Program-made: the position numbers and the translations under genes
Shown here: one piece after another, positions 55,287 to 63,222 of the stretch
How the letters are laid out: every line of letters starts with the position of its first letter
How positions within the stretch are numbered: the first letter of the stretch is position 1
The notes under the pieces: generated by a model
The model's input: only the letters and a program-made list of their open reading frames with translations
The model's database searches: none
Told to the model about the DNA's origin: nothing
Source of the DNA: Hominiventricola filiformis
GTDB lineage: Bacteria > Bacillota > Clostridia > Lachnospirales > Lachnospiraceae
Assembly: GCF_020686965.1 (NCBI RefSeq)
Contig: NZ_JAJEPS010000004.1
Location: forward strand, 124,001-188,000
Reading direction: 5' to 3'
Length of the DNA: 64,000 nt

Positions 55287-56978
55287 TTAAGCACCGTATG
55301 CCATGGCCGTCATATCTCTGGCTCCTTTCACCTGGTTTCTGATTTCTTCCATCAGTTTCTGGTCTTCCTCATCCAGGTTATTTTCTGTTTCAATCTGCGC
55401 TGTTCCCTGTTCAATCCGATCAAGCAATTGCTCTATCTCTGCTTTTTCAATACCGCCCTGCGCTTTGAACTTATTGATCTGGGATTTGATCTCTCCTGCT
55501 GTATATCGGTAAATACCAAGGGCAATATAATATCCTGCATTTGTCACAAGATCATCCTGTACCAGTCCATTAAGGTCTGTCCAATATTCTGTATAGGTAT
55601 ATTCCGAGTTCACCTTCTTTGTCAGTTCTCCATGAGACTTTGCAATTGTCCAAAGACTTTCCGCCGTTCCTCTTTTTTCTTTTGAGAGGGTTGTACTGTC
55701 AGCTGCATACTTCAGCCATTCCAGAGAAAGACTCTTTCCATTATCTGTACAATAGAGATAATAATTTACACCAAGATCATAAGCGAACTCATCAAATTCT
55801 TTTTCATTTCGCTTCTGAAAATAACTCTGAGCCGGATTTCCTTCCAGCATCTGTCCCAGAAGCGTCTGCATTGCCTGTATTTCCTTTATATCAATCCGGT
55901 TATCCTGAATGATCGTGTCCAGCAGATGCCTGTATGCTTCACTTCTGGCCGGTGCCACCTGAATGGCCTGTTTATAAATCTCTGTCTTTTCTGAAAGTTC
56001 CTGCTCCTTGTCGTCTTCCGCCACCGCATCACCCTGTGAGATATAATAGTCGTAGCTGGATCTGGTCTCATTGGAGACAGCTATTTTAAATCCGGTCATA
56101 CCGGAAATTCCGAATACTGCCATCAGAACCGCGCCAAAAAACAGTCCTAAATTTCTGCTTCTTTTTCTCTGGGCTGTTCTTCCGATCTCTTCTACATGAT
56201 CCAGATCAAATTTCAGCTCCGCACAGGACTGATAACGTTCTTCCGGGTTTTGTCTGGTACATTTCTGAATAATCTTTTCCAGACCTTCTGAAAGTTTCGG
56301 ATTGATTTTTCTGACTGGTTTCATATATGGTTCACTGCTCGGGTGCTTTCCTGTCACCAGATGATAAAGAGTTGCTCCAAGGCAGTAAATATCTGTCCTG
56401 GCATCCGTTCTTCCATGTCCTCCATACTGTTCCGGTGCTGCATATCCTCTTGTACCAAGACAAGTGGTTGCATCTCCCGATTCATCATATTTATATTCTT
56501 TCGCCGTACCGAAATCCAGCAGCATCACCACTCCGTCCGGTCTCAGTACTACATTGGATGGTTTCATATCTCTGTAAATAATCGGCGGATTGCAGCTGTG
56601 AAGATACAGCAATACATCACAGAGCTGTTTTGCCAAGTCAATCACCTGTATTTCCGACACGCTCCCATGTTCCAGTACCTTCTCCAGTGAATTTCCTTCC
56701 ACGAAATCCATAACGATTACAAATGTATCATCAATATCAATCACGTCGATAATACTTGGCAGATGTGGATTATTGAGATGCTTCATGATCTCCACCTCTG
56801 TCAGGAGACTCTGCTCTACAACCTGATCCTGATTTACACCGCTCTTTCTGACTTCTTTTACCGCCCAGTTTTTATTTGCCCGTTCATTACGCGCCAAATA
56901 GACGGTGCTCATTCCGCCCCGTCCGACAACACTCAGTATTCGATATTTTCCACCCAGTAAATCACCAATCTTCAGCAT
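55287..56978 (-). CDS. Transmembrane serine/threonine protein kinase (PknB/Hanks type)
   Basis: 563 residues. Complete catalytic domain: glycine loop VVGRGGMSTVYLAR, ATP lysine Lys41, catalytic YRDMKPSN with Asp137, DFG at 155-157, APEQYGG. A TM helix about 280-302 separates it from a C-terminal helical extracellular region with TPR-like spacing; PASTA repeats of cell-wall-sensing kinases are absent, so its input is different. Downstream of a PP2C phosphatase by 17 bases. Confidence 0.95.
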   Translation of the reverse strand: MLKIGDLLGGKYRILSVVGRGGMSTVYLARNERANKNWAVKEVRKSGVNQDQVVEQSLLTEVEIMKHLNNPHLPSIIDVIDIDDTFVIVMDFVEGNSLEKVLEHGSVSEIQVIDLAKQLCDVLLYLHSCNPPIIYRDMKPSNVVLRPDGVVMLLDFGTAKEYKYDESGDATTCLGTRGYAAPEQYGGHGRTDARTDIYCLGATLYHLVTGKHPSSEPYMKPVRKINPKLSEGLEKIIQKCTRQNPEERYQSCAELKFDLDHVEEIGRTAQRKRSRNLGLFFGAVLMAVFGISGMTGFKIAVSNETRSSYDYYISQGDAVAEDDKEQELSEKTEIYKQAIQVAPARSEAYRHLLDTIIQDNRIDIKEIQAMQTLLGQMLEGNPAQSYFQKRNEKEFDEFAYDLGVNYYLYCTDNGKSLSLEWLKYAADSTTLSKEKRGTAESLWTIAKSHGELTKKVNSEYTYTEYWTDLNGLVQDDLVTNAGYYIALGIYRYTAGEIKSQINKFKAQGGIEKAEIEQLLDRIEQGTAQIETENNLDEEDQKLMEEIRNQVKGARDMTAMAYGA

Positions 56979-56995
56979 GTATACACTCCCTCATC

Positions 56996-57766
56996 TTACC
57001 TGCAGACCTGTATCCAGATCGAAGTGATATTATCCTTTTCTCCCCGCTGCTTGCAAAGTTCCGTTAACCCCTCAAGCCGCTTTCTCATGAGATCTTCATG
57101 ATACGAAGACGGTAATCGCATGCCTTCTGCAATTTCTCCTGTACTGATTACGTGCCGGAAACCATCACTGCAGATCAGGAACCCCTGTTCCGGTGCCAAC
57201 TCTCCCTGTATGAAATCCGGTGCCAGATAATTACCTGCCCCCACACACTGCAGCAGCATATTTCTTTTCGGATCTTTTATTGCTTCCTCCAGAGTCATTC
57301 TTCCATAATCCATCTCCTGCTGAATATAGGTCTGATCTTTCGTAATCTGCTGCAAAACTCCTGTTTTTTTGTAAACCCGGCAATCTCCAATATGAAATAC
57401 ATAATATCGTTTTTCGCAAAAAAGAACTGCTTCTACTGTCGTTCCCAACGATAAACCACGTGTTTTTCCATACGCAGTCAATTTTCGATGAGTTTCAGAT
57501 ACCAGCTTTGACCAGCTCTCTTTTAAAACATCCGCAGTAAATCTCTGGTTCAAAAGAACCGGGTACTGATATTGAAACCAGGCGGAAAATGCTTTGATCA
57601 TTTCTGCGCTGGCAATCTCTCCTTTTTGCAAACCGCCAAGCCCGTCACATAAAACCGCCAGCAATGTCGTTCCTGTTGCTGTATTCGCTTCCTGGATTAA
57701 CAGCGAATCTTGATTACTCTTTTTTTGTGTTCCAATATCTGTGTAAAAAGCAGATAAATACCTCAT
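56996..57766 (-). CDS. PP2C-family serine/threonine phosphatase
   Basis: 256 residues with PPM metal motifs: KSNQDS near the start, AVLCDGLGGLQKGE, LICSDGFRH, and GEKDNITSIWI. No TM helix. Expected to oppose the kinase encoded next to it. Start 12 bases after the prepilin peptidase stop. Confidence 0.94.
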   Translation of the reverse strand: MRYLSAFYTDIGTQKKSNQDSLLIQEANTATGTTLLAVLCDGLGGLQKGEIASAEMIKAFSAWFQYQYPVLLNQRFTADVLKESWSKLVSETHRKLTAYGKTRGLSLGTTVEAVLFCEKRYYVFHIGDCRVYKKTGVLQQITKDQTYIQQEMDYGRMTLEEAIKDPKRNMLLQCVGAGNYLAPDFIQGELAPEQGFLICSDGFRHVISTGEIAEGMRLPSSYHEDLMRKRLEGLTELCKQRGEKDNITSIWIQVCR

Positions 57767-57778
57767 AAAATCCCCCTG

Positions 57779-58180
57779 TCAAATTAGTCCCAACATCCGA
57801 CAGCCTACGCCCAGAAATACGCAGATTGCCAGAGGGACCTCCTTTTTGCATAATATTCCCCATACCGCTGCCATCAGAAAAGTCAAAAACAATAGCTCCC
57901 AGATTTTTTCGCACCCCACGTAAAATCCCACCACTGTCAGTAATTTCACATCCCCGGCACCGATTCCTCTGCGGAATACAATATAAAAAATCAGCATACT
58001 TCCGCCTGCCAGTAATGCCCCTTTTACCGACGAGTTCCACTCTCCTGTCATCCCTCTGCTGTAAATCCCCCATAGAAACAGACAGATGACCAAAGAGTTT
58101 GGAATCCTGCGATGTTTCAAATCTTCTACTGCAATCCAACCCAGCAGTAAAAGAAAAATAATGTTATTCACACTTTGCAC
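57779..58180 (-). CDS. A24-family prepilin peptidase (TadV/CpaA-like)
   Basis: 133 residues, polytopic, with both catalytic aspartates in the expected places: WIAVEDLKHRRIPN after the first helix and GAGDVKLLT (GxGD motif). The N-methyltransferase domain of classical PilD is missing, as in TadV/CpaA enzymes that mature Flp/Tad pilins. First gene of the operon with PP2C, kinase, small membrane protein and giant surface protein; no pilin or Tad ATPase gene is in the window. Confidence 0.9.
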   Translation of the reverse strand: MQSVNNIIFLLLLGWIAVEDLKHRRIPNSLVICLFLWGIYSRGMTGEWNSSVKGALLAGGSMLIFYIVFRRGIGAGDVKLLTVVGFYVGCEKIWELLFLTFLMAAVWGILCKKEVPLAICVFLGVGCRMLGLI

Positions 58181-58225
58181 TTTCCCCCGTTCTTTTGCGC
58201 CACAGTTAATTTCATTGTTGTTTGG

Positions 58226-58253
58226 AAAATTTTGGCCGATATGGCCGAATTTT
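58226..58253. promoter_or_regulatory. Imperfect inverted repeat in the A24-kinase operon leader
   Basis: AAAATTTTGGCC and GGCCGAATTTT around GATAT; also a direct repeat of GGCCGA. It falls about 20-45 bases after the predicted start of transcription, so it is an operator or mRNA hairpin candidate. Confidence 0.5.
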
Positions 58254-58276
58254 GACTTGCGTTGTTATTATGACTG

Positions 58277-58305
58277 ACTTTAGCATAAAGCTTCTGTTTT
58301 TGCAA
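58277..58305 (-). promoter_or_regulatory. Promoter of the A24-PP2C-kinase-adhesin operon
   Basis: TTGCAA (58300-58305), 17-base spacer, TAAAGT (58277-58282) on the minus strand, about 97 bases before the peptidase gene. Confidence 0.65.
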
Positions 58306-58344
58306 CTACTTTTCGACTGTTTATAAAACTTTTAGATTTGCATA

Positions 58345-58385
58345 AAAAAACTGTCCGAAAGAATGTATCTTCCGAACAGTTTCGC
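58345..58385 (-). terminator. Intrinsic terminator of the ABC transporter operon
   Basis: ACTGTTCGGAAGA and TCTTTCGGACAGT pair (two G-U wobbles) around TACAT, then T7 on the minus strand. Confidence 0.87.
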
Positions 58386-58387
58386 TT

Positions 58388-59194
58388 TTATTTTTCCATG
58401 GATAAGAGAATTCGGTCATTATCCAGATCTTTTCCTGCCTTGCTGTGGAATTTTTCCAGAAGATCGTTCACCGTCATATTGGCACGCTCTTCGCCTTCCA
58501 CATCCAGTACGATTTTTCCATCGTCCATCATCAGCGTCCGATTCCCCATCGTCAATGCCTGATGCATATTGTGGGTTACCATCAGGCAAGTAGTATTATT
58601 TTTCTCAATAATTTCCTGAGTCAGCTTCAGCACTTTATCTGCAGTTGCAGGGTCAAGAGCTGCGGTATGCTCATCCAGAAGTAAGAGATCTGGCGGTACC
58701 ATGGTTGCCATAAGAAGCGTCAGTGCCTGACGCTGTCCTCCAGAAAGAAGGCCTACTGGATTTTTCATCCGGTCTTCCAGTCCCATATGTAGAAGGGATA
58801 ACTGTTCCCGGAAAAACTCTTTATCCTTTTTGGAGATCCGGCTAAAGGGAGCGGTTCCCTTAGAAGCTCTTAAATAGGCCAGTGCCAGATTTTCCTCAAT
58901 CGTCATATGGGGAGCCGTTCCGCGAAGCGGATCCTGGAACAGGCGGCCAATGACACGGCTTCTCTTATATTCCGGGATAAACGTGATGTCCTGTCCATCC
59001 AGAGTGATAGAACCTTCATCCACATAGAATACACCTGCAATGGCATTCATCATAGTGGATTTTCCGGCTCCGTTGGAACCGATGATCGTTGCAAAATCAC
59101 CTGGTTTTAAATGAAGGGATAATCCCTGCAGCGCACATTTTTCATTCACCGTGCCCGGATTGAAGGTCTTTTTGATATTTTCCAGTTTTAACAT
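58388..59194 (-). CDS. ABC transporter ATP-binding protein (TrpZ-like)
   Basis: 268 residues: Walker A GSNGAGKST, signature LSGGQRQAL, Walker B LLLLDEHTA, H-loop VTHNMHQAL. It closes a three-gene operon with a BPD_transp_2-type permease and an ABC_sub_bind lipoprotein, the set predicted in Firmicutes to import tryptophan or tyrosine (TrpXYZ). The T-box leader supports an amino acid substrate. Confidence 0.92.
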   Translation of the reverse strand: MLKLENIKKTFNPGTVNEKCALQGLSLHLKPGDFATIIGSNGAGKSTMMNAIAGVFYVDEGSITLDGQDITFIPEYKRSRVIGRLFQDPLRGTAPHMTIEENLALAYLRASKGTAPFSRISKKDKEFFREQLSLLHMGLEDRMKNPVGLLSGGQRQALTLLMATMVPPDLLLLDEHTAALDPATADKVLKLTQEIIEKNNTTCLMVTHNMHQALTMGNRTLMMDDGKIVLDVEGEERANMTVNDLLEKFHSKAGKDLDNDRILLSMEK

Positions 59195-59195
59195 A

Positions 59196-60110
59196 TCAGT
59201 TGCCTCCCTTTCTGGACGCGGATGCGCTCATTTTCCGTTTCTGAAATGCGGCTCCCTCTTTCAGTGCCGGTCCGGCAATGGCCAGTGCTACCACGATAGC
59301 GGTCACCAGTTTCAGACACTCAATCGGTACGATGCCGGTCTTTAAAATGACTGCATAAATAAAACGATATACAATACTTCCCACGATGGCTGCGATCACA
59401 TTTCTTCCCATGGATCTGCGGCCAATGAGAGTCTCACCAATAATCAGGCAGGCAAGACCAATGACTACAATTCCCGTTCCGCCGTTAATATCTGCGGACT
59501 TCTGATACTGCCCTACAACAGCTCCGGACAGAGCAGTCAATGCATTGGAAATGCAAAGGCCAATGGTAATAGTAAATACCGGATTCACAGATGAGGCACG
59601 CACCATATCCGCGTTATCTCCGGTTGCCCGGATACTCAGTCCGATACGGGTTCCCAGAAACCATACCAGAAAAACTCCGGCTGCAATTGTGATTCCGGCA
59701 GCAAGAAGAAGCTTATACCAGCTTCCTCCAATTCCCGTGTTCTTCAGAAGCGTAAATAAAGTATCCTGTTTCAGAAGACTCACATTGGAACTCCAGCCCA
59801 TGACCATCAGGTTCACCGTATAAAGTCCTGTGTTAGTTACGATTCCTGCGAGAATCGACGGAACTCCCAGTCTAGTCTGCAAAAATGCGGTGACAAAACC
59901 GGCACAGCTTCCGGCAGCCATTGCTGCCAGAATAGCCAGAAACGGATGTCCTGCTGCCGCTACTGTTACCGACACAGCTGCTCCCAGTACAAATCCGCTG
60001 TCTGTCGTCAAATCTGCAATATCCAGAATCCGGTAGCTTAAAAACAGGGCCATGGCTACCAGTGCGTACATAAAGCCCAGCTCCAGGGCTGTCTGAATCA
60101 CATAAATCAT
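59196..60110 (-). CDS. ABC transporter permease (TrpY-like, branched-chain permease fold)
   Basis: 304 residues, about eight to nine membrane helices, LivH/RbsC-like fold with RATGDNADMVRASSVN and GLACLIIGETLIGRRSMGRN. Lies three bases after the binding-protein gene and one base before the ATPase gene. Confidence 0.92.
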   Translation of the reverse strand: MIYVIQTALELGFMYALVAMALFLSYRILDIADLTTDSGFVLGAAVSVTVAAAGHPFLAILAAMAAGSCAGFVTAFLQTRLGVPSILAGIVTNTGLYTVNLMVMGWSSNVSLLKQDTLFTLLKNTGIGGSWYKLLLAAGITIAAGVFLVWFLGTRIGLSIRATGDNADMVRASSVNPVFTITIGLCISNALTALSGAVVGQYQKSADINGGTGIVVIGLACLIIGETLIGRRSMGRNVIAAIVGSIVYRFIYAVILKTGIVPIECLKLVTAIVVALAIAGPALKEGAAFQKRKMSASASRKGGN

Positions 60111-60113
60111 AAT

Positions 60114-61193
60114 TTACTCCTCAGTTGTGGTAACTTCTACCACTTCTCCCATGTCATTAAATACGGAATAATCAGTTCCAAGTGCTGCGGCAGTCTCGGT
60201 GTTGACTGTGATGATGCCGCCGTCCATCAGATAGTAGTCTTCCAGATCATCCATGCCTTTCGTCATTGCATCATATGCAAGATCAGCAGTCTGATGTCCA
60301 AGGTCGGTATAATTGACACCACAGGTAGCGAATGCACCATTTCTTACGAAGGAATCAGCTCCGGTATAATGAGGGATTCCTGCTTCAGCCAGGTTCTCAT
60401 AGATAGCCAGCTCTGCTGCCATGATCACGTTATCCGTAGGGGTAAATACTGCATCCACATCATCAGCGATCAGTGCGCTTGCTGCAGTGATTACTTCATC
60501 GTTGGTGTTTGCAGTTTTCTCTTCGTATGCAATACCTTTCTCATCCAGATAAGCTTTTGCATCTGCGATTGGTTTGGTAGAGTTTGCTTCAGACTGGGAA
60601 TAAAGAAGACCAACCTTCTGTACATCCGGGTTCTGTGCCAGCATCATATCCATGATAAAGGTGGTATTCAATGCGTCGGAAGTACCGGTTACATAATCGA
60701 TGCCAGTCAGCTCTGCTGCTTCCGGATCAGAGATTGCTGCATAAACAACCGGTGTCTGGGTATCCTCTGCACAGGTTGCCATCACCTGTGCTGCCAGAGT
60801 TGCAATCGGGATGATGGCATCTACGCCATCTGCTACTGCCTGGGTTCCGATCTGGGTCAGTGTAGACTGATCCCCCTGTCCGGAATAGGTTTCATATTCA
60901 ATGGTAACTCCGTTCTTAGCTGCGATTGCATCCAGTTCTTCTTCTACTGCGTTTGCAATCTCATCCAGTGATGCATGATCCATCTGTTTTACAACTGCTA
61001 CTTTGTAGGTAGCACCTGCATTGGCGGTCTCTTCTGCATCTGCCGCATCTGCTTCGGTATCCTCTGTGCTTTCCGTGGTCTCCTCTGCAGAAGTATCTGC
61101 TGCGGTGTCTGCTGCTCCAGTGCTTCCACATCCAGCTACCAGGGTTGTTGTCATTGCTGCTGCCAGTAATACGCTTACTACTTTCTTTTTCAT
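60114..61193 (-). CDS. ABC transporter substrate-binding lipoprotein (TrpX-like)
   Basis: 359 residues from the ATG at 61193, eight bases after GGAGG. Lipobox LVAGC with the lipidated cysteine, an Asp/Glu/Ala/Thr-rich spacer, then an ABC_sub_bind domain (VVKQMDHASLDEI..., GVDAIIPIATLAAQ, VYAAISDPEAAELTG). Captures an amino acid, probably tryptophan, at the cell surface. Expression is under the T-box upstream. Confidence 0.93.
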   Translation of the reverse strand: MKKKVVSVLLAAAMTTTLVAGCGSTGAADTAADTSAEETTESTEDTEADAADAEETANAGATYKVAVVKQMDHASLDEIANAVEEELDAIAAKNGVTIEYETYSGQGDQSTLTQIGTQAVADGVDAIIPIATLAAQVMATCAEDTQTPVVYAAISDPEAAELTGIDYVTGTSDALNTTFIMDMMLAQNPDVQKVGLLYSQSEANSTKPIADAKAYLDEKGIAYEEKTANTNDEVITAASALIADDVDAVFTPTDNVIMAAELAIYENLAEAGIPHYTGADSFVRNGAFATCGVNYTDLGHQTADLAYDAMTKGMDDLEDYYLMDGGIITVNTETAAALGTDYSVFNDMGEVVEVTTTEE

Positions 61194-61270
61194 GTCCTTT
61201 TCCTCCACAATTCAAAAATCCAGGGCCTATTTGCTGGCTTGAAACGGCTGCCCTTCGCTTTTTATCATAC

Positions 61271-61308
61271 AAAAAAACCGTCCCAAGCTTTTTCTGCTTG
61301 AGACGGTT
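61271..61308 (-). terminator. T-box terminator
   Basis: AACCGTCTCAAGC and GCTTGGGACGGTT form a 13-bp stem (one G-U pair) around AGAAAAA, with T7 on the minus strand. The alternative antiterminator uses the T-box upstream. Confidence 0.93.
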
Positions 61309-61559
61309 ATAAATATCTTATAATCGCGGTACCACTCAACTTGACATTGCTGTCCACTTTCGGTGTACTGTCATACACTCCTCATTGATAACGGGTTTGG
61401 TTCCCGACGGTTCCTACTCTTCTCATTTCGGGCCGCCCTCGAAAGGCCATTCAGCAATCAGTTCTGTACCGCAATCCCACCACCTGCGGTTCTCTGTGAC
61501 TTTACTGGAAAGCTTACTTCTCTTTCTCATCGGTTTTGGTATACAATTGGTTTGAACTT
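61309..61559 (-). promoter_or_regulatory. T-box riboswitch leader of the amino acid ABC operon
   Basis: Contains the T-box core TGAGTGGTACCGCG (61325-61338 on the minus strand), long Stem I features ahead of it and the overlapping terminator after it. A specifier candidate is UGG (Trp) in GCTGAATGGCC at about 61445-61455; the neighbouring reading GCC (Ala) cannot be excluded without folding. Uncharged tRNA would stabilise the antiterminator and turn on the transporter. Confidence 0.9.
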
Positions 61560-61565
61560 GTTTGT

Positions 61566-61594
61566 ATTCTATGCCTCTTGAGGTGAAATGTCAA
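61566..61594 (-). promoter_or_regulatory. Promoter of the T-box transcript
   Basis: TTGACA (61589-61594), 17-base spacer, TAGAAT (61566-61571) on the minus strand. Confidence 0.88.
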
Positions 61595-61645
61595 CTGTTT
61601 TTTCAAAAAATTTTCAATTTTTCAGGTAATTAGATAAGTGGAAAT

Positions 61646-61768
61646 GACCGTCTGTGAGCGGAACCGCTCGCGCTAAGTCCTCGATCCAGCGGTACTAATA
61701 CTCGAACATCGCGTTCCGCTCGTTCTTGTGAAGTACCGGGACTGCGGACGTTCCTTTCACAGACGATC
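61646..61768. repeat. Structured inverted-repeat element, copy S2
   Basis: Outer arms GACCGTCTGTGAGCGGAAC (61646-61664) and GTTCCTTTCACAGACGATC (61750-61768) pair over 16-17 of 19 positions. The core is close to S1 base for base, and inside it CGGTACT (61690-61696) pairs with AGTACCG (61732-61738), a G-C replacing the A-T pair of S1. The outer stem sequence is unlike S1 except for GGAAC/GTTCC. No ORF inside. Confidence 0.8.
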
Positions 61769-61798
61769 GCTTCCATCATACTCATTACCTGGGACCCG

Positions 61799-62164
61799 TT
61801 ATGCGACCTGCATTTTTGCCTTGATTTCACGAACACCACGTTCTAAAGCTAATACGCGGATTTTCATCATTTCCCATTCTTCATTACACAATTGAACCTG
61901 TCGAAATTTTCTCATTAAATCAAAATGGCCTTCAGCCACAATATTGATTTTTGTTTCAATTTCGTTTTCCATATATGTCTTGAGCGACCGAATTTCCTGT
62001 TTTGTACTACTTTCCAGTTCATCCATTCTTCTGTCCATTTTGTCAAGACGACCATCCATCTGATCAAAACGGTCATCCATTCTGTCAAGGCGACCATCCA
62101 TCTTTTCAAGACGACCATGGATTTTTGCAAGTTCTTCCATAATCATTTTCGTATCTTCCGACAT
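61799..62164 (-). CDS. Coiled-coil protein with heptad-repeat region
   Basis: 121 residues, no named family. Residues about 13-50 are tandem seven-residue units of the type K-M-D-G-R-L-D, encoded by a 21-bp DNA repeat, then a long charged helix. No signal or membrane segment. It is flanked by S2 on its 3' side. Function unknown; such proteins often act as oligomerising scaffolds. Confidence 0.7.
   Translation of the reverse strand: MSEDTKMIMEELAKIHGRLEKMDGRLDRMDDRFDQMDGRLDKMDRRMDELESSTKQEIRSLKTYMENEIETKINIVAEGHFDLMRKFRQVQLCNEEWEMMKIRVLALERGVREIKAKMQVA
62019..62123. repeat. 21-bp tandem repeat coding for coiled-coil heptads
   Basis: About four to five units of 21 bp, e.g. CTGTCAAGGCGACCATCCATC, preserving frame; each unit encodes one seven-residue heptad. 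Confidence 0.8.
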
Positions 62165-62276
62165 ACTAGCTCCTCCTTTTCTTTTACTATATGTTTCTTT
62201 TTGATAGATTTATCTTATCACATGAAGCAAAATAAAACAAGGAGCATATCTCAAAATTATATTTCAAATATAGTTT

Positions 62277-62783
62277 TTAATCAGTCAGAAAATTCTTCCA
62301 GTCCAGCACTTCTCCATTCAGTACGCATTCCTTCAGTTCATCCTGCTCATAGTACAGTTTCAGGGAAAAGAATGGTACTTCCTCCGTGAGTAATTTGAAG
62401 AAAACTTTATCGCCTTCCCACAGTTTCAGATCTTTGATACGGTCTTTTCTGACCCACTCCAGATCACCTTCCACGCAGTCGTAGTTCAGCTTTCCTTCCC
62501 ATCCGGTGGCTGTAAAGAGGCACATATACTGGGTCTCTGCATCCTTCAGGGAAAAGGTTACAATACCCCGGAACCGGTAATCGGTCAGGGTAAGGCCCGT
62601 CTCCTCCCACACTTCTCGAAGAAGGCAGTCCTCCGGACTTTCATAATCCTCCGCATGACCGCCTACACCAATCCATTTATCCTGATTCACATCATTCTTT
62701 TTCTTTACCCGATGCATCATCAGGTAGCTGTCGCCCTGCTCCAGATAACACAGCGTGGTAAGACTCATTGGTAATGTTGGCAT
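62277..62783 (-). CDS. Nudix hydrolase (MutT/8-oxo-dGTPase-like)
   Basis: 168 residues with a complete Nudix box GVGGHAEDYESPEDCLLREVWEETGL read as G-x5-E-x7-RE-x2-EE-x-G. Closest in layout to 8-oxo-dGTP diphosphatases of Firmicutes; substrate not proven. Starts one base after the YqeY gene stop. Confidence 0.93.
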   Translation of the reverse strand: MPTLPMSLTTLCYLEQGDSYLMMHRVKKKNDVNQDKWIGVGGHAEDYESPEDCLLREVWEETGLTLTDYRFRGIVTFSLKDAETQYMCLFTATGWEGKLNYDCVEGDLEWVRKDRIKDLKLWEGDKVFFKLLTEEVPFFSLKLYYEQDELKECVLNGEVLDWKNFLTD

Positions 62784-62784
62784 C

Positions 62785-63222
62785 TTATTTCGTCAGCTCC
62801 GCAACGACCTGGTTAATGACTTTACCGTCAGCCTTGCCTTTCAGTTCGCCCATAACGGTCTTCATGATCATGCCTTTATTCTTGGTAGCCAGCACTTCAG
62901 CAAATTTGCTGGTGAGAATTTCTTTTACTTCTTCTGCACTTAAAAGCTTCGGAGCAAACTCACTCATCACTTCGTAACGTGCTTTGTACTCTGCCAGAAG
63001 ATCTTCTCTGGAAGCCGGGCAGGTGTCGATCTGCTCTTTTACACTTTTCAATTCTTTTAAAATGACCTGGCTTACCATATCTTCCGGGATATCATCGCGG
63101 CAGCCTGCGTCGATACCTGCTTTTTTCACTGCAGATACCAGTGCGGAAATGGAATCTTTTCTCGCTTTGTCCTTTGCTTTCATTGCTGCGATCATTGCAT
63201 CCTGTAAATCTTTTAATTTCAT
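62785..63222 (-). CDS. yqeY: GatB/YqeY domain protein
   Basis: 145 residues of the YqeY family, related to the tail domain of the GatB amidotransferase subunit (MKAKDKARKDSISALVSAV; LEKV-like C-terminal GELKGKADGKVINQVV). Likely tRNA-related but unproven. Start overlaps the CBS gene stop by ATGA. Confidence 0.93.
   Translation of the reverse strand: MKLKDLQDAMIAAMKAKDKARKDSISALVSAVKKAGIDAGCRDDIPEDMVSQVILKELKSVKEQIDTCPASREDLLAEYKARYEVMSEFAPKLLSAEEVKEILTSKFAEVLATKNKGMIMKTVMGELKGKADGKVINQVVAELTK

Noticed and set aside
61646..61768. Resemblance of S1/S2 core (CAGCGGTACTAATA and, on the other strand, GATCGAGGACTTA) to the 3' tail of 23S rRNA
   Set aside because: Matches are about 13-15 bases, occur on opposite strands and not in rRNA order; without a search this is best treated as coincidence or a distant origin hint, not an rRNA fragment.
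62019..62123. Short regular repeats as a possible CRISPR array
   Set aside because: Period is 21 bp with no spacers, in frame inside a coding sequence, and explained by coiled-coil heptads; no cas genes.
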